From: Novosphingobium sp. 28-62-57
GTDB lineage: Bacteria > Pseudomonadota > Alphaproteobacteria > Sphingomonadales > Sphingomonadaceae
DNA: 64,000 nt
NCBI GenBank assembly: GCA_002256985.1
Contig: NCGO01000002.1
Span: 62,001-126,000 of the forward strand
Direction of reading: 5' to 3'
Shown: positions 34,376-44,353 of the stretch, piece by piece
Layout: every line of letters begins with the position of its first letter
How positions within the stretch are numbered: the first letter of the stretch is position 1
The notes under the pieces: generated by a model
Databases searched by the model: none
Told to the model about the DNA's origin: nothing
Seen by the model: the letters and a program-made list of their open reading frames with translations, nothing else
Program-made: the position numbers and the translations under genes

Positions 34376-34425
34376 TTAGGTGCGTTTAGGTGCTGCTAGG
34401 TGCATCTAGGTGCCTTTCAGGATTC
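34376..34425. repeat. Decamer array (4 x 10 bp, TAGGTGC core), copy 2
   Basis: Units at 34376, 34386, 34396 and 34406, each YTAGGTGCNN, followed by TTCAGGATTC. The third and fourth units and the trailing decamer are nearly identical to those at 621-650 next to metK. It lies 26 bp upstream of the ispG start, in its 5' leader. Confidence 0.85.
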
Positions 34426-34450
34426 ACCGTTTGCGCCTATAAGCGCGGTC

Positions 34451-35587
34451 ATGTCATCCATCCGTCCATGGCGCGATATCGCGCGTCGCAAGAGCCGCCA
34501 GATCATGGTGGGCACGGTCCCTGTCGGCGGCGATGCGCCGATCACGGTCCAGACCATGACCAACACCCTCACCTCCGATCCGGTCGCCACGATCAACCAG
34601 ATCCGCCGGTGCGAGGATGCGGGCGCCGATATCATCCGCGTTTCGTGCCCCGATGTGGAAAGCACCGCCGCGCTGGGCAAGATCGTGAAAGCCGCGCGCA
34701 TTCCCATCGTGGCCGACATTCACTTTCACTACCAGCGCGCGTTGGAAGCCGCTGATGCGGGCGCGGCGTGCCTGCGCATCAATCCGGGCAACATCGGCAG
34801 CAACGCCCGCGTGGCCGAAGTGGTCCGCGCCGCCAAGGCCAATGGCTGCGCCATCCGCATTGGCGTGAACGCGGGCAGCCTTGAGAAGGACCTGCTGGAA
34901 AAGTACGGCGAGCCCTGCCCCGAAGCGCTGATCGAATCCGCGCTCGACCACATCAAGCTGCTGCAGGACCACGATTTTCACGAATACAAGGTGGCGGTCA
35001 AAGCCTCCGACGTGTTCCTTGCGGTCGCCGCCTACATGGGGCTGGCCGATGCGGTCGATTGCCCGCTGCATCTGGGCATTACCGAAGCAGGCGGGCTGAT
35101 TGGCGGCACGGTCAAATCATCCATCGGGCTGGGCAGCCTGCTCTGGGCGGGCGTGGGCGATACGATTCGCGTCTCGCTTTCGGCAGAGCCCGAAGAAGAA
35201 GTGCGGGTCGGCTTTGAAATCCTGAAAAGCCTGGGCCTGCGCACCCGCGGCGTCCGCGTGGTTTCCTGCCCAAGCTGCGCGCGGCAGGGCTTTGACGTGA
35301 TCCGCACCGTGGAAGCGCTGGAGGCCCGCCTCTCCCACATCAAGACCCCGCTCTCGCTCTCGGTCCTGGGCTGCGTGGTCAACGGCCCAGGCGAAGCGCG
35401 CGAGACGGACATCGGGTTGACCGGCGGCGGCAACGGCAAGCACATGGTCTACCTTTCGGGCGTGACCGACCACACCGTTCAGTCCGAAGACATGCTCGAC
35501 CACATCGTGGCGCTGGTGGAAAAGAAAGCCGCCGAGATCGAAGCGGCAACCAGCGATGCAGGGAGCGTGACCGAGGCGGCGGAGTAG
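34451..35587 (+). CDS. ispG: 4-hydroxy-3-methylbut-2-enyl diphosphate synthase
   Basis: Iron-sulfur enzyme of the MEP isoprenoid pathway, converting MEcPP to HMBPP. 378 aa from the ATG at 34451. TIM-barrel N-terminal part with [19 protein letters not shown] and [11 protein letters not shown], and C-terminal [4Fe-4S] ligands in [14 protein letters not shown] and [12 protein letters not shown] (C-x-x-C plus C and E). A longer reading from 34400 would run through the decamer array and is unlikely. The leader carries that array (34376-34425). Confidence 0.97.
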   Translation: MSSIRPWRDIARRKSRQIMVGTVPVGGDAPITVQTMTNTLTSDPVATINQIRRCEDAGADIIRVSCPDVESTAALGKIVKAARIPIVADIHFHYQRALEAADAGAACLRINPGNIGSNARVAEVVRAAKANGCAIRIGVNAGSLEKDLLEKYGEPCPEALIESALDHIKLLQDHDFHEYKVAVKASDVFLAVAAYMGLADAVDCPLHLGITEAGGLIGGTVKSSIGLGSLLWAGVGDTIRVSLSAEPEEEVRVGFEILKSLGLRTRGVRVVSCPSCARQGFDVIRTVEALEARLSHIKTPLSLSVLGCVVNGPGEARETDIGLTGGGNGKHMVYLSGVTDHTVQSEDMLDHIVALVEKKAAEIEAATSDAGSVTEAAE

Positions 35588-35629
35588 GGGCTTGTTGCTG
35601 CTGGTGGCAATATTTGCTACCATTAGAGT

Positions 35630-35905
35630 ATGGGCAAAGTAGAGAAAATCTCCGTCGCGCTAACCGATGAACTGCTTGCTTCGGTGCAAGGCGCCGTGAA
35701 ATCCGGCGATTACGCATCGTCCAGCGAAGTCGTCCGCGAGGCTTTGCGGCAGTGGAAGACACGCAGGACGCACGATGAACAAGCGGCAGCAGCTCTACGG
35801 CAACTGGTCGCAGAAGCTGATGCCAGCGGTCCCTCGCAACCATGGGAAGGCAGGGAAGCCCTGAAGCAGCATTTCCGCACGATGCGGGATGGGCATGACA
35901 GGTAG
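35630..35905 (+). CDS. parD: Type II antitoxin, ParD/CC2985 family
   Basis: 91 aa. Ribbon-helix-helix DNA-binding N-terminus (VEKISVALTDELLASVQ, SGDYASSSEVVREALRQWK) and a C-terminal toxin-binding region. It would neutralise the ParE toxin encoded next and repress the operon. The toxin start overlaps its last 17 bp, the usual coupled arrangement. The 42-bp gap after ispG is AT-richer and contains the likely promoter and operator. Confidence 0.92.
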   Translation: MGKVEKISVALTDELLASVQGAVKSGDYASSSEVVREALRQWKTRRTHDEQAAAALRQLVAEADASGPSQPWEGREALKQHFRTMRDGHDR

Positions 35906-36212
35906 CGAGCCCGACGTCTGGACGATCATCCGCAAGCCCAAGGCGATTGATGATCTCGCTGCAATCTGGCTCTATCTTGCAGAACATGGCGATGATCTGG
36001 CCGACCGCTGGATCGACCGTATTGATGAAGGTGTCGGACGGCTGGCCGAGTATCCAAAAGCCGGTGCGGGACGCGCCATTCTTGCCGACGATCTGCGCGT
36101 TTGGCCTGTCCCTCCTTATCTCATTCTCTACCGCCTCGACGAAAGTGCCCGGATTGTCGACATTCTGCGCATTGTTGACGGGCGGCGCGATGTTGGAAAG
36201 TTGCTGACCTGA
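35889..36212 (+). CDS. parE: Type II toxin, RelE/ParE family
   Basis: 107 aa. ParE/RelE-fold toxin with the characteristic AIDDLAAIWLYLAEHGDDLAD helix, RLAEYPKAGAGR and a beta-strand end VPPYLILYRLDESARIVDIL. ParE members inhibit DNA gyrase, whereas RelE members cleave mRNA at the ribosome. The sequence is closer to the ParE pattern but the target is not proven. Start at ATG 35889 inside the antitoxin gene; an ATG two codons later is possible. Its stop touches the next start (ATGA-type overlap). Confidence 0.9.
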   Translation: MGMTGSEPDVWTIIRKPKAIDDLAAIWLYLAEHGDDLADRWIDRIDEGVGRLAEYPKAGAGRAILADDLRVWPVPPYLILYRLDESARIVDILRIVDGRRDVGKLLT

Positions 36213-36715
36213 TGACCCCGACCATCCGCCCCGCCACCGCCGATGATGTGCCGCTGATCGCCCGCCTGATCCGCGCGCTGGCGGAGTATGAGAAGCTGGC
36301 GCATGAAGTGCGGTTCGATGAAGCCGTGCTGCGCGAAAAGCTGTTTGGGCCGCGGCCTTATGCCGAAGTGGTGATCGGCGAGGTGGACGGCACTCCGCAG
36401 GGGTTTGCCTTGTTCTTCCACAATTTCTCGACCTTCGAAGGCAAGCCGGGGATCTATCTGGAGGACCTGTTCGTGCAGCCCGAAGCGCGCGGGTCTGGTC
36501 TTGGCAAGGCGCTGCTTTCGCATCTGGCAGCGCTGGCGGTGGAGCGTGATTGTGCGCGGCTGGAGTGGTCGGTGCTCGACTGGAACGAACCGGCCATCGG
36601 GTTTTACAAATCGCTGGGCGCAAAGCTCATGGACGAATGGACGGTGATGCGCGTGGATGGCCCCGCTTTGGCGCAGCTTGGCGCGCAAGCTGGAAATATT
36701 GGCGCAAATGTGTAG
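36212..36715 (+). CDS. GNAT family N-acetyltransferase (diamine acetyltransferase-like)
   Basis: 167 aa. N-terminus IRPATADDVPLIARLIRALA, the central FHNFSTFEGKPGIYLEDLFV and the acetyl-CoA loop PEARGSGLGKALLSHL strongly resemble the spermidine/spermine and thialysine acetyltransferase branch of GNATs. WSVLDWNEPAIGFYKSLGAK contains the conserved Tyr region. Substrate is inferred as a polyamine or lysine analogue. The start codon overlaps the stop of the toxin gene by one base, so it is read from the toxin-antitoxin transcript or a promoter within it. Confidence 0.88.
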   Translation: MTPTIRPATADDVPLIARLIRALAEYEKLAHEVRFDEAVLREKLFGPRPYAEVVIGEVDGTPQGFALFFHNFSTFEGKPGIYLEDLFVQPEARGSGLGKALLSHLAALAVERDCARLEWSVLDWNEPAIGFYKSLGAKLMDEWTVMRVDGPALAQLGAQAGNIGANV

Positions 36716-36766
36716 TATTCTGGCTGTTCACGCCCGAGAAGGGGGCAGCGTGATACGGGACTGGAT

Positions 36767-37402
36767 ATGACCAACGGGATCAACAGGCGAAAGGTTCTGG
36801 CAGGCGTGGCTGGAGGCATTGCGGCGGGCGCGGCTGCCGCCATTGCTCCTGCACGGGCTGCGGCCGCCATCTATTTTCCCAACGAGCAGCACCGCCGCGT
36901 TCTGGAACTGGCCAAGGAAAAGGTCGAACAGCACCGCGCCGCGCTGTGGCGCACCGACATTGTCGGGATTGCCGATTTTGCCATGCCTTCATCACTGCCG
37001 CGCTTTCACTTTGCCAATCTGGAAAGTGGCAGCGTGCGTTCGTTTCTGGTGGCGCACGGGCGCGGATCGGATCCGGAACATGACGGGTTCCTCAAGGCCT
37101 TCTCCAACGAGGTGGGCAGCCTTGCCACATCGCGCGGGGCCTATCTGACCAACGAATGGTACAAGGGCAAGTATGGCACCTCGATCCGCCTGACCGGCCT
37201 TTCGCCCGACAACACCAACGTGCTCGACCGTGCGATCGTGCTGCATCCGGCCTGGTATGCCAATGAAGACATGCTGGAGAAGTGGGGCAAGCTGGGCCGG
37301 TCTGACGGGTGCTTTGCGATGGCCGAGAAGGATTTCAACGAGGCGCTGTGGCACTTGTCCGGCGGACGGTTGATCTTCGCAGACCGGCTGGGGTTGGGGT
37401 GA
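36767..37402 (+). CDS. L,D-transpeptidase catalytic-domain protein (YkuD_2 type)
   Basis: 211 aa. N-terminal signal NRRKVLAGVAGG followed by an alanine-rich core; the paired arginines suggest Tat export. The catalytic-domain pattern of the YkuD_2 family is present: AHGRGSDPEHDGFLKAFSN, GLSPDNTNVLDRAIVLHPAW and the active-site Cys in GRSDGCFAM. These enzymes are thought to act on peptidoglycan cross-links; the family is poorly characterised. A second, YcbB-like L,D-transpeptidase lies just downstream on the opposite strand, with a small zinc-ribbon gene between. Confidence 0.87.
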   Translation: MTNGINRRKVLAGVAGGIAAGAAAAIAPARAAAAIYFPNEQHRRVLELAKEKVEQHRAALWRTDIVGIADFAMPSSLPRFHFANLESGSVRSFLVAHGRGSDPEHDGFLKAFSNEVGSLATSRGAYLTNEWYKGKYGTSIRLTGLSPDNTNVLDRAIVLHPAWYANEDMLEKWGKLGRSDGCFAMAEKDFNEALWHLSGGRLIFADRLGLG

Positions 37403-37425
37403 AGGTTCACGTTCCTCGCTGTTGT

Positions 37426-37514
37426 CCTGCTCCCCCGCGAAAGCGGGGGCCTCGGTGTTGTTACGGAACGCTCGCTTAAAAGGCCTGAGGCCCCCGCCTT
37501 CGCGGGGGAGCAGG
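37426..37514. repeat. Palindromic repeat, family C (copy 2)
   Basis: 28-bp arms (37426-37453 and 37487-37514) with one mismatch around a 33-nt spacer containing TTACGGAAC. Arm sequence, arm length and spacer length match 5791-5879. Located between the YkuD_2 gene and the small gene on the other strand. Confidence 0.9.
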
Positions 37515-37527
37515 CACTGTTTGCGGA

Positions 37528-37698
37528 TCAGGTACGGACCACCCGCCGCCCCTTGGTGCGGCTGGTCAGGTGCCAGCGCAAGCAGCGGTCGCAGTGATAG
37601 GCGTGGAGGACGAGGCCGCTTGTGGTCGCGGCCTCGGTGGCATCCTCACGGCTCGCATAGCGGGCCTTGCGCTGACAGACGCTGAGCCTAGTTCTCAC
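37528..37698 (-). CDS. Small conserved zinc-ribbon-like protein (too short for usual gene finders)
   Basis: 56 aa reading from a GTG at 37698 to TGA at 37528. The pattern CQRKARYASREDA, then AYHCDRCLRWHLTSRTKGRR, has a CxxC pair (CDRC) and a further Cys/His near the N-terminus. It resembles small proteins found across proteobacteria that end in a Cys-rich H-L-T-S-x-x-K-G segment; function unknown. It starts 1 bp after the stop of the L,D-transpeptidase gene, which argues for translational coupling. The start codon overlaps no other good candidate. Confidence 0.7.
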   Translation of the reverse strand: MRTRLSVCQRKARYASREDATEAATTSGLVLHAYHCDRCLRWHLTSRTKGRRVVRT

Positions 37699-37699
37699 T

Positions 37700-39100
37700 T
37701 TACAGCGGGTTATCCAGCTTGATCACTTCCTCGGTGCTCTTGCGCTGCGTGGTGTGCAATTCGCGCGGTTTGGCGAGGCTGGCGATCACCGGGGCATCGC
37801 GGTTGTAGACATCGGTGAACGAGCGCAGCATGCCGTTCACATCGCGCGCGACGGTAAAGTAGGTGATGTAGACCGGGAAAGTCTTGGTCATCGGGATCTT
37901 GGTATAGACCTTTGACGTATGCGCCAGCGCCACGTCCTCGGGCGTCATCGCCGCGCCCAGAATGCCCATCGTCATCGCCAGTTCGACCGCGCCTTCCACA
38001 CGGATGCAGCCGTGGCTCAGCGCACGGACGGGCTGGTTGAATGCGGCCTTGCTGGGCGTATCGTGCAGGAAGATCGCGTGCTCATTGGGCATGTCGAGCT
38101 TCATGCGGCCCAGCGAATTGTTGTCTCCGGGCTGCTGCACGACATAGATCGTGCCATCGGCGGTCTTGGTGACCTTGTAGCCTTCGCGCTCGGCCTGCTT
38201 GGGGTTGTTCACCAATCGTGCGCCAAGGCCCTCGCCCACGACGATGGACTGCGGGACCGTCCACGTAGGATTGAAGATCACACCTTCGACGGTTTCAGCG
38301 AGTTGCGGCGTGGCGGTGCGGCCGGGCTTGCCGACGACGACCTTGTAGCTCTTGATGATCTTGTTGCGCACGGTCAGCCGCAGCATCTGTTCGGGCACAT
38401 TGGCGAGCAGATATTGCGTGCCGAGATCACGTGCCAGCCAGCGCCAACGGTCCATGTTGGCGCGGATCTGCGCGGACTGCTTGGCCGTGGTGGCTTTGGG
38501 CAGGGCATCCTTGAGCGCGGCATAATCGGGGTGGGTGGGCAGCAGCGCATCAAGCGCGCCCTTGATATCATGCTTTTCCAGCGCCGATGCGATAATCAGT
38601 TGGGTGGGATTCATGTCCTGATCGGGATCGACCGCGAACCATTGCACGCGCGCCGTCATCGGCGTGCGGCCATCGCGCAAGTCTTCGATCAGCCATGTGA
38701 ACAGGCGGGTGGCCGTCTCGTCCAGCGCGGGCCCTTCGCCCTTGACGATGGCGGCAGACAGCACTTCGGGCTGATAGTCCTTTGAAAACAGGCCTTCTTT
38801 GCCAATGCCCTTGATCGCCACCAGCAGCGCCTGCGCATCGGCCTGCGTCCAGTGCGGCAGCGGCACAGGTTCGGGTGCGACAGGCGCGACAACTCCGGGC
38901 GGAAGCGGGGCAGGAGCAGCAGGAACGCTGGGCTGCACCTGCTTGGTCAGGTCAACTGGCTTGGTCAGGTCAACCGGGGCGGCAGAGGCGGGCGCGGAAC
39001 GCTGCGCAAGGGCCGAGGCCGGGGTCAGCAAGGAGGCGACGATCATCACAGCGATGCCCGACTTGCCGGAAAGGCCGGCCCCTTCGATGTCACGCTTCAC
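37700..39100 (-). CDS. L,D-transpeptidase, YcbB/LdtD-like
   Basis: About 466 aa from the GTG at 39100 (AGGGAA upstream). A start further upstream (39205) would put ~35 residues before the signal peptide and is less likely. Signal peptide at residues ~15-35 (IAVMIVASLLTPASALA), a Pro/Ala linker with a short VDLTKPVDLTK duplication, a helical and peptidoglycan-binding region with ALLVAIKGIGKEGLF, then the YkuD catalytic domain. The active site is SHGCIRVEG near residue 360. The enzyme would make 3-3 cross-links in the periplasm. Domain order fits the large YcbB type rather than short Ldt proteins. Confidence 0.9.
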   Translation of the reverse strand: MKRDIEGAGLSGKSGIAVMIVASLLTPASALAQRSAPASAAPVDLTKPVDLTKQVQPSVPAAPAPLPPGVVAPVAPEPVPLPHWTQADAQALLVAIKGIGKEGLFSKDYQPEVLSAAIVKGEGPALDETATRLFTWLIEDLRDGRTPMTARVQWFAVDPDQDMNPTQLIIASALEKHDIKGALDALLPTHPDYAALKDALPKATTAKQSAQIRANMDRWRWLARDLGTQYLLANVPEQMLRLTVRNKIIKSYKVVVGKPGRTATPQLAETVEGVIFNPTWTVPQSIVVGEGLGARLVNNPKQAEREGYKVTKTADGTIYVVQQPGDNNSLGRMKLDMPNEHAIFLHDTPSKAAFNQPVRALSHGCIRVEGAVELAMTMGILGAAMTPEDVALAHTSKVYTKIPMTKTFPVYITYFTVARDVNGMLRSFTDVYNRDAPVIASLAKPRELHTTQRKSTEEVIKLDNPL

Positions 39101-39348
39101 GTTTGCAGATTCCCTGTAAGGTCTGGTCGGCAAAATTTCGTACGGCCCATACCGGTGGTTCGTGCCGGAGGTTCGGGCCGGTGGTTCATGGTGGTCCTGC
39201 CCCAAGCCGCCTGAACGATCAAGCCCGGCACGATGGTGAGCGGCTCATCAGGCATTGTGCCTTTCTGCAGCCTTAATCGTGATCACAGTCCGCAAAGCGG
39301 CGAGAATACGGTTTCGCACAGCAACCTGTTTGCTTATGGCCTCTACCC

Positions 39349-40245
39349 ATGAACAGCCAGCCGCCCGGTCCGGTTCCCAATCTGCTGCTGCCGGTGCTGG
39401 CGGCCATGGCGGGTCTGGCCCTGTTTTCGGTGATGGACGGCGTGATGAAGGCCGCGTCGATTGCGGTCGGGGCCTATGCCGCGATGTGCTGGCGCGGGCT
39501 GGCGGGGACCATGATCATGGCGCCGATCTGGCTGGTGCGCGGCCAAGGCTGGCCGGGAAAGCCCGCGTTGAAAGTACATGTGCTGCGCGGAGTGGTCGCC
39601 TCAGTCATGGCGACGCTGTTCTTCTATGGGCTGGTGCGGCTGCCCTTGGCCGAAGGTATCGCACTGTCGTTTATCGCGCCGTTGATCGCGCTCTATCTGG
39701 CGGCGCTGCTGCTGGGGGAGAAAGTGCGGCCTGCTGCCATTGGCGGATCGGTGCTAGCACTGGCGGGCGTGGGCGTGATTGCAGGCGGGAAATTTGATGG
39801 CCCTGCCGATGCCGAAGCAGTGAAAGGCCTGATCGCTACGCTGATTTCCGCCGTGCTCTATGCGTGGAATCTGGTGTTGCAACGCCAGCAGGCCTTGCTG
39901 GCGCGGCCCGAGGAGGTGGCGTTCTTTCAAGCGCTGGTGCAATTCGGGTTTCTGGGGCTGGGGGCGTGGTGGCTGGCACCGTTTCCTACAGGCGAAGTGT
40001 GGTGGCTGCTGATCGCCTCGGCGGCGATGTCGGCCATGTCGATCATGTTGCTGAGCTGGGCCTATGGCCGAGCCGAGGCGCAAGTGCTGGTGCCGCTGGA
40101 GTACACGGCGTTCGTATGGGCGGCGATCGTCGGCTGGATTGCCTTTGCCGAGCCGGTGACGCTGCCGATGTTGATCGGCGTCGTGCTTATTGTGGCAGGA
40201 TGCCTTTATGCCACGCGCGCGGGTGCGGCAGCGCCAGCCCACTGA
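39349..40245 (+). CDS. EamA/DMT family transporter
   Basis: 298 aa. About ten hydrophobic spans in two halves, each an EamA repeat (for example LALFSVMDGVMKAASIAVGA, and SAVLYAWNLVLQRQQALLAR in the second half). Drug/metabolite transporters of this group export amino acids or other small molecules; the substrate is unknown. The C-terminus ends with AGAAAPAH. The 143-bp gap from the L,D-transpeptidase start is a divergent promoter region. Confidence 0.88.
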   Translation: MNSQPPGPVPNLLLPVLAAMAGLALFSVMDGVMKAASIAVGAYAAMCWRGLAGTMIMAPIWLVRGQGWPGKPALKVHVLRGVVASVMATLFFYGLVRLPLAEGIALSFIAPLIALYLAALLLGEKVRPAAIGGSVLALAGVGVIAGGKFDGPADAEAVKGLIATLISAVLYAWNLVLQRQQALLARPEEVAFFQALVQFGFLGLGAWWLAPFPTGEVWWLLIASAAMSAMSIMLLSWAYGRAEAQVLVPLEYTAFVWAAIVGWIAFAEPVTLPMLIGVVLIVAGCLYATRAGAAAPAH

Positions 40246-40348
40246 CGCGGACGGCACACTATTGCTATTGAAATTCAATAAGCGATGGGAACCAGAAAAT
40301 TGTGCTGCACCTGCGCAAAATGGGGCCTTCCCGCCCTTGACGCATGGC

Positions 40349-40390
40349 CGGTTTACGCGCATCGCGCACAGGCTTTCAGGCCGTAAACCG
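40349..40390. promoter_or_regulatory. Inverted repeat upstream of acnA
   Basis: Perfect 9-bp arms CGGTTTACG (40349-40357) and CGTAAACCG (40382-40390) separated by 24 nt, ending 88 bp before the acnA start, in the 233-bp gap after the EamA gene. It could be an operator for an iron- or redox-responsive regulator, or a leader stem. I see no other feature in this gap. Confidence 0.4.
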
Positions 40391-40478
40391 CCGCGCAGCC
40401 ACCGGGTTTCTGGCCCAGGCTTTTCCCCGCGTGGCGCAACCGCATTGCGGCCGCGACACAGAGGGAAGACGCACAGCC

Positions 40479-43151
<2,673 letters not shown>

Positions 43152-43173
43152 GACGCGGGTTCAGCCGAAACAG

Positions 43174-43209
43174 AAAGGGCGCGGGGACTTCGGTCCTCGC
43201 GCCCTTTTC
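43174..43209 (+). terminator. Rho-independent terminator of acnA
   Basis: Stem AAGGGCGCGGGGA / TCCTCGCGCCCTT (one mismatch) with a CTTCGG-type loop, followed by TTTT, 25 nt after the acnA stop. Confidence 0.88.
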
Positions 43210-43237
43210 TATTGCCGCTGATCCACTCCCCCAGACC

Positions 43238-43308
43238 CGTTCGTGTCGAGCGAAGTCGAGACACTGCAGCGCCGGGCAAGCGTGTCTCGACTTCGCTCGA
43301 CACGAACG
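43238..43308. repeat. Palindromic repeat, family A (copy 2, perfect arms)
   Basis: Perfect 27-bp arms (43238-43264 and 43282-43308, CGTTCGTGTCGAGCGAAGTC and onwards) with a 17-nt loop. The same arm sequence, more degenerate, is at 430-528. Located between the convergent ends of acnA and the ThiF/MoeB gene. Confidence 0.92.
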
Positions 43309-43333
43309 GCTTTTTGGGGAGTGCTATCGGAGC

Positions 43334-44101
43334 TCAGACGTCCGAGATGCACCCGCTGCATTCGGGGTCCTTGGCAATGCGCATCGTGCGCAGCGAGGGC
43401 TTGAGGCCGTCGAGGATGTGCAATTGCCTCCATTGGGGATCGCCCAGCGTGGAAACGCCTTCCAGCAGCACGCGCATCGCGGCCATCGCGCCGAACGCGC
43501 CGACCATGCCGACCATCGCGCCCAGCACGCCCTGATCGGCGCAAGTATCGCAGTCTTCGGCATCGAAGGCATCGCCGACGAAGCAGCGGTAGCAGGCGTG
43601 GTCAGGGCGGTGCCCGGCGAAGTTGGCGACCTGCCCCTGAAAGCGGCCCAAGGCTGCGCTGGTGAGCGGCACGCCTGCCTTTACGCAAGCGTCCGAGACG
43701 GCAAGGCGAGTGGCGAAGTTGTCCGAGCCATCGAGTACCACATCGGCCCCGGCGATCAGCTCTGCGGCGTTGTCACGCGTGATCCGGGTGACATGGGCCG
43801 TGACGGCCAAAGCAGGATCGAACGCGGCCAGCCAGGCCGCCGCAGCCTCGGCCTTGGGCTTGCCGATGTCAGCCTGCGTATAGATCGTCTGGCGTTGCAG
43901 GTTGCTCGCCTCGACCACATCATCATCGATCAGCGTGAGGCGGCCCACGCCTGCGCCTGCGAGGTATTGCAGCGCGGGGGAGCCGATGCCGCCCATCCCG
44001 ACCAGCACGACATGGCTCTGCGCCAGTCTGGCCTGCCCCATCGCGCCCACTTCGGGCAGGACGATGTGGCGGGCGAAGCGGTCTAGGCGGTCTGGGGTCA
44101 T
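43334..44101 (-). CDS. ThiF/MoeB-family adenylyltransferase
   Basis: 255 aa from the ATG at 44101. E1-like adenylating enzyme with the ATP-binding motif VVLVGMGGIGSPALQYLAGA and the following R and D residues (LIDDDVVEASNLQRQTIYTQ). It has zinc-ligand CxxC pairs (CYRC and CSGC) near the C-terminal half. It would activate the C-terminus of a sulfur carrier such as MoaD or ThiS. No rhodanese domain is fused and no moa or thi gene adjoins, so MoeB versus ThiF cannot be decided. Its family E repeat leader (44141-44347) precedes it. Confidence 0.88.
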   Translation of the reverse strand: MTPDRLDRFARHIVLPEVGAMGQARLAQSHVVLVGMGGIGSPALQYLAGAGVGRLTLIDDDVVEASNLQRQTIYTQADIGKPKAEAAAAWLAAFDPALAVTAHVTRITRDNAAELIAGADVVLDGSDNFATRLAVSDACVKAGVPLTSAALGRFQGQVANFAGHRPDHACYRCFVGDAFDAEDCDTCADQGVLGAMVGMVGAFGAMAAMRVLLEGVSTLGDPQWRQLHILDGLKPSLRTMRIAKDPECSGCISDV

Positions 44102-44140
44102 GGTTTGCAGGTAGGGTCTGCGGCGGAAAAGAGGAAGGGG

Positions 44141-44347
44141 TTCGCGCAGAGGCGCAGAGGAAGATTGGTTCACGCGGAGACGCGGAGGCGCGGAGAAAGA
44201 ACTCTGGGCCGAAAGCCCCCCATACTTCCCTGACCCTGCGCCACTGGCATAGCCAGAGGTGGGAAAAAGGCTGCGCCACCAACGCAATCCCTCCGCGTCT
44301 CCGCGTCTCCGCGCGATTTCAAGTTATCTCGGCGACCTCTGCGCGAA
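44141..44347. repeat. Large interrupted palindrome, family E (copy 2)
   Basis: Starts TTCGCGCAGAGGCGCAGAGG and ends CCTCTGCGCGAA. Inner arms are made of CGCGGAGACGCGGAGGCGCG and the inverted CCGCGTCTCCGCGTCTCCGC. Fills the 252-bp gap between dnaA and the ThiF/MoeB gene. No gene visible there. Related copies: 12935-13094 and 62516-62687. Confidence 0.8.
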
Positions 44348-44353
44348 ACGCCC

